Shown: positions 59,209-64,000 of the stretch, piece by piece | Layout of the letters: every line of letters starts with the position of its first letter | How positions within the stretch are numbered: the stretch's first letter is position 1 | Source of the DNA: Beroe forskalii | Lineage: Eukaryota > Ctenophora > Nuda > Beroida > Beroidae | DNA: 64,000 nt | Reading direction: 5' to 3' | Assembly (NCBI GenBank): GCA_011033025.1 | Contig: WFMF01000017.1 | Coordinates: 124,001 to 188,000, forward strand | Translations under genes and position numbers: made by a program | Notes under the pieces: generated by a model | Database searches by the model: none | The model's input: the letters and a program-made list of their open reading frames with translations, nothing else | What the model was told of the DNA's origin: nothing

Positions 59209-62200
59209 TAGTAAGGGATGGATCCATAACCCCCAGTGAAGTAAATCCTCCCATAGATGTTAGAGCGGATTTTGGTAGTCCATAGGGTCAAGAACCACCA
59301 AAAAAAAGTTGTCCAAAAAATTCCTTGGGGAACCTTGATTTTTTACCCCTTTTTTACCCACGCGTAGGGTAAAACTTCGATTGCCAATATCTTAGCTTCC
59401 TTTTGAGATAGAAAGCTCAATAACCCCACTAAAATGTTCGCAATGGTCACATTAGGTCGGGCGGATCATGGTTCCAAGTCGCTATCTCGTTCGGTTTTCG
59501 AGATAATCGCCAAAAACCCCTTTTTCACCAAACGCAAAGGGGCAAAAATATGGTCCAGGTAAATATGGCCATACTGTGGGTAAATTGGCACTAATAATGA
59601 TTTTAAATGCATTTATCGGTTGTTCATAGACTGAAGTTGTACCAAAAAAAAGTTGTCCAAGATATTCCATGAGGAACCCCCTTTTCTAACCCCTTTTTGT
59701 GACCCCCGCGAAGCCCAAATTTTGAATAAAGTTATCTCAGCTTCCTTTTGAGCTAGAAAGCTCATCAACCACACTAAAATGTTCGCAATGGTCACATTAG
59801 GTCGGGCGGATCATGGTTCCAAGTCGCTATCTCGTTCGGTTTTCGAGATAATCGCAAAAAAACCTTTTTCACCTTACGCAAAGGGGCAAAAATATGGTCC
59901 AGGTAAATATGGCCATACTGTGGGTAAATTGGCACTAATTATGATTTTAAATGCATTTATCGGTTGTTCATAGACTGAAATTATACCAAAAAAAGTTGTA
60001 CAAGATATTCCCTGAGGAACCCCCTTTTCTAACCCCTTTTTATGACCCCGCATAAGCCCAAATTTTGAATTAAGTTTAAATCTCAGCTTCCTTTTGAGCT
60101 AGAAAGCTCATCAACCACACTAAAATGTTCGAAATGGTCACATTAGGTCAGGCGGATCATGGTTCCAAGTCGTAATCTTGTAACGTTTTCGAGATATTGG
60201 CCAAAAACCCCTTTTTATTCATGCAGAAAGGGGCAAAATATGGTTTAGGTAAATATGGCCATACTGTGGGGAAATTGGCACTTATTATGATTTGAAATGT
60301 ATGTTTCGGTTGTTCATAGACTGAAGTTGTGCCCCCAAAAAGTTGTCGAAAATATTCCATAAGGAACCCCTTCTCTTACCCCTTTTTTGACACTGCATAA
60401 GCCTAAAAAGGGAACAGATATCTCACCTTTGAAATTATAACCTGAACAATCACATTACTAAAATGATTCAGAGGTAAATCAGTAGATAGAGGAGGTCAAA
60501 CTAACTAGTATCACAGTGTTTCATAATTTTCTTCTCAAACAGGTAACAAGTATAATTATGCAAGTAACAATAAAGAATGCCACTGAAGCCCACACAGAAA
60601 GGTGTGTTTTCTTCGACTTCGCCTCTTTCTTTTTATCAGTTGCACCTCATTGACAGTTTTCCTCATGATGTCTGTCACCAATCTCCAGTGAGTGGTTTGC
60701 ATGGTATATTTTCTAACAACTTACCAAGAGTATCTCATACCTTCGACACCGGAGTTTGGGATCATTTGTGACTTTGGAGTAACATTTGGCTTTGTTGAGT
60801 ACTTGGTAGGGAATTTCCCGTAAAATTCATCCAATGTATAAGAACAGTTCCATTGTTTGTGAACTTTGTCCGATGACCAGTAAAGTTAACTGTGAAAACA
60901 TCGTGGTTGGTAGTTAGTAAAATACCATCATCCATAATAGCATAATAAAGGTCGAAACTTCCTTGCAGTGTGACAATATTATTGATTCATTATTCAGACA
61001 AGAAAGGGCAGTTGAGGCTAAATGACCATCTATGCAGCTGTCCGATTGACATTTAACTTCGTGAATGTTCCATTTTTCCTAGCCAGTATGTTGGGTAAAT
61101 TTCGAGCATGGCAAGCTATAAGAAGGAATGAATCCAATGTGATGAACCAATGAACCATCTTATATAGGTAATGTTGGAATAACATCTTCCCAATAAGCAA
61201 GAGGAATTTGAAACCGAATTTTCATTGCCAAAATATTGGCTTCTGGTAGATATGTCACTTGAAATATGAATCCTCTTGCCCAGGTTAAAAATTTAGAAGA
61301 GTCGCTATCAAATATGGTCTTAGTGATAATATCAATGCTGTCCATCACATCTTGAACCAAATTTTTGCCCAGAATATCATGCAGCCTGATACCTGTGGGT
61401 GTGCATATTTCAAAACCTGTTGCATTTCCACAAAAATTTCAAAATGGCATTAGATGAAAATCAACCTTATCATCCTATTAACCATAGTCTGAAGTGTCAA
61501 AATCCAAAATTTGGTGAAGAAATCTTGAAAAATGTGGTCACAGGATGCTTTTGAATATGGTGGAATATCACAAATTCTGGTGCGTATTTCGGGACATTAA
61601 CCTAAAAGAAATTTTCTTGTCATATAGAAGCTTATGTGTTCATGCTATTCATGTTTTTGGTCGGCTAAAACACTCATTTAACATATCCAACCCTGAAAAC
61701 TTGGACATAACATGCCAATTTTTCATTATTTCAGTACAATTTTGGCAAAAATCCTCCATCCGTTACAATAAAAATACGTAAAAAAGTTTTTTCAAGCCTT
61801 ATCTATTGCATTTATTCAAATTCCAATTAGTAGGACTATCTCAGATAGGTCCCATCATCTTCATTGCAGCGCTGATTTTGGAATATTTCATAAATTGTGA
61901 TACTTATATCAAAAATAAACCCTCCTTCCGTTACAGAAAATTAGGCTGGTCATTTATTGAAAATTTCAAAAAATCAGTCATTTTTGTTTCCAGACAATCC
62001 CAAACAGGCCAGAAATGTCAAAATAGACTATAGAATGTTCCATAAGGAAGAAAAATGAGGATTCAGTTCATATAAACCGACAATTCAGACATAACTCTAA
62101 AATTTGTATGTCCAAATGTGAATTTAAATACATTTGGTGACCGATTTTTTAACTCCTGAGCACTTAAATAGTGTGAAACCTCATGAATAGTTTGCCTGTG

Positions 62201-64000
62201 GTCGTGTACGGTCTTCAGAGACATTGGGACCCAAATATAATGGAATTATGATAAAATCTGATGAAGGAATGGCCAAAAATGATGGTTTTTGGGGAATTTT
62301 CTGGTCCTCAGAGACACTTTTTTCTAATTTAACACAAGAAAAATAACGGTAATTGGATCTCAAGCTGAGCTATATTGTAGTAAATGGTGAAAAACATCAT
62401 GTATGAGATTTTCATATATTTTAAGATGATATTTTTCATTCTAACAACATTTTCAGAATTTCATGATTTTGAAAATTTTCAGCCCCGATTATTCAATCAT
62501 AAAATCCATCTGTCCATCATCATTTGTTTGGGTAGTCAGATATGAAGTTATATATCGATATTGCATGGATATTTTCACCATCTGACACTAGGAACATGGT
62601 AATATTTGATATTCCTTCCGTTAAAAAATCGAATTCCCTCCGATACGAATTAGGGGCAATCGTAAATATCGTATAAAAGCAACTAAACCTTTTTTCTACA
62701 GCTGATTTCCCATGGGATGGTCAAGTGAAGGGATTATTTTCGATCACCCTGTTAAAATTTAAGTCTTAAAGTGAATTTCTGAGATAAAAATTGAGTCTGA
62801 GTGGAAAAATTTTTTGAAGCAAAATCTATCCCTCCATCCGTTACAAAATGTTCAAACGAAAATATCTCAAAATCACTTGGTCACATCGATCTGAAAAAAT
62901 GTTGTGTACATCTCCACTTCATGGGCCAATGTATTCATGTGTACCATTTTACCTCTCTGAAACTGACAAAAAAGAAGTCTCCCACAATTTCATCCAAATT
63001 AGCATCAAGACAAATGTGTTGATTGTACGAAATTTGGTCATTTGTCGATTGTGTCTATAATTCTAACTAATTAAGGAGATATCTCTAGGTATTCCCTCTC
63101 TATGCAGTATGCAGTGTCAAAAAAGGGGGTTCCTCATGGAATTTCTTGAACAACTCTTTTGGTACAACTGATAAATGCATTTGGAATCATAAAAAGTAAT
63201 AAGTGCCAATTTACCCACAGTATGGCCATATTTACCTGAACCATATTTTTGCCCCTTTGCGCATGGTGAAAAAGAGGGTATCTGGCGAATATTTCGGAAA
63301 CAGTGCAAGCTAGCGACTTGAGACCATGATCCGACCGACCTAATGAGACCATTTCGAGCATTTTAGTGTGGTTGGTGAGCTTTCTATCTCAAAAGGAAGC
63401 TGAGATCTCTTTATTCAAAATTTGGGTTTACGTGGGGTCACAAAAAGGGGTTAGAAAAGGGGGTTCCTCATGGAATATCTTGGACAACTTTTTTTTGGTA
63501 CAACTTCAGTCTATGAACAACCGATGCATGCATTTCAAATCATAATTAGTGCCAATTTACCCATAGTATGGCCATATTCACCTGAACCATATTTTTGCCC
63601 CTTTGCGCATGAAGAAAAAGGGGTTTTTGGCCAATATCTCGAAAACGGTGCAAGATAGCCACTTGGAACTATGATCCGCCCGACCTAATGTGACCATTGC
63701 GAACATTTTAGTGTGGTTGATGAGCTTTCTAGCTCAAAAGGAAGCTGAGATAATTTTATTCAAAATTTGGGCTTACGCGGGGTCACAAAAAGGGGTTAGA
63801 AAAGGGGGTTCCTCAGGGAATATCTTGGACAACTTTTTTTGGTACAACTTCAGTCTATGAACAACCGATAAATGCATTTAACATCATAATTAGTGCCAAT
63901 TTACCCACAGTATGGCCATATTTACCAGGACCATATTTTTGCCCCTTTACGTATGGTGAAAAAGGGGTTTTTGGCGATTATCTCGAAAACCGAACGAGAT
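59209..64000. mobile_element. Large foldback transposon, TAGTAAGGG family, variant B (runs off the window)
   Basis: Starts TAGTAAGGGATGG at 59209. The left arm holds three units of ~345 bp (GTTCGCAATGGTCACATTAGG at about 59438, 59781 and a variant at 60127). The same units return in reverse complement from about 63110 to the window end (GACCATTTCGAGCATTTTAG, then GACCATTGCGAACATTTTAG ~345 bases later). Arm sequence is unrelated to copies 1 and 2. The core (about 60420-63100) holds a minus-strand coding remnant at 61.0-61.4 kb homologous to theirs and CCTTCCGTTA-type repeats at 61750-62850. The right terminus is beyond 64000. Confidence 0.75.
61020..61436 (-). CDS. Core ORF of variant B, relative of the copy 1/2 core protein
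   Basis: The frame is open from about 61436 to a stop near 61160: TPTGIRLHDILGKNLVQDV, SDSSKFLTWARGF, IPLAYWEDVIP. Further along, in another frame, are IGFIPSYSLPCSKF and VKCQSDSCIDG. These match, in order and spacing, GIKLYSILDYEMVGEL, NDYSKFLRATKGYF, IPWAYHDNEIL, IGFISVSGGPC and VDCPSKVC of the other elements. The coding region is degraded. The protein family is unknown to me. Confidence 0.45.

Overview
The window is animal nuclear DNA: AT-rich, with spliced genes carrying mostly short GT-AG introns, rhodopsin-class GPCRs, a Misshapen/MAP4K4-type kinase, a calmodulin-like protein, a bHLH-zipper factor, a CR1-like LINE with a PHD-finger ORF1, and many foldback DNA elements. It looks like an aquatic invertebrate. 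I cannot fix the phylum from the sequence.

Layout. 0-5 kb: a single-exon GPCR on the minus strand (734-1726), then intergenic DNA with one possible signal-peptide exon. 5-11.4 kb: small foldback elements, a 410-bp tandem duplication, and a damaged plus-strand LINE. 12.1-36.7 kb: one large plus-strand gene for a germinal-centre kinase of the MAP4K4/MINK/TNIK (Misshapen) family. I could place 24 exons whose phases all agree, giving a 979-residue product with an N-terminal kinase and a C-terminal CNH domain. Its introns hold a second GPCR gene, minisatellites, and a 2.8-kb foldback transposon that ends 32 bases before an exon. 38-45 kb: GC-rich repeats, a decayed CEP290-like coiled-coil pseudogene, a Penelope-like fragment, a 143-bp tandem array, a GGA run and a cluster of very stable hairpins. 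45-49.4 kb: palindromes and an inverted minisatellite. 49.6-52.9 kb: a minus-strand calmodulin-like gene with nested MITEs in an intron. 53.6-56.2 kb: a second copy of the foldback transposon. 56.3-58.8 kb: the 3' part of a minus-strand bHLH-zipper gene. 59.2 kb to the end: a third, larger foldback element that leaves the window.

The most unusual observation concerns the three large foldback elements. All start with TAGTAAGGG. The two complete copies have 3-bp target duplications. Each has inverted arms built of tandem units (about 161 bp in two copies, about 345 bp in the third), and each has a core with a minus-strand coding remnant. The arms of the third are unlike those of the first two, yet the core proteins share ordered motifs (SKFL, IPxAY, IGFI, PCxK, VxCxSxxC). 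This suggests one transposon family with exchangeable arms and a conserved protein that I do not recognise.
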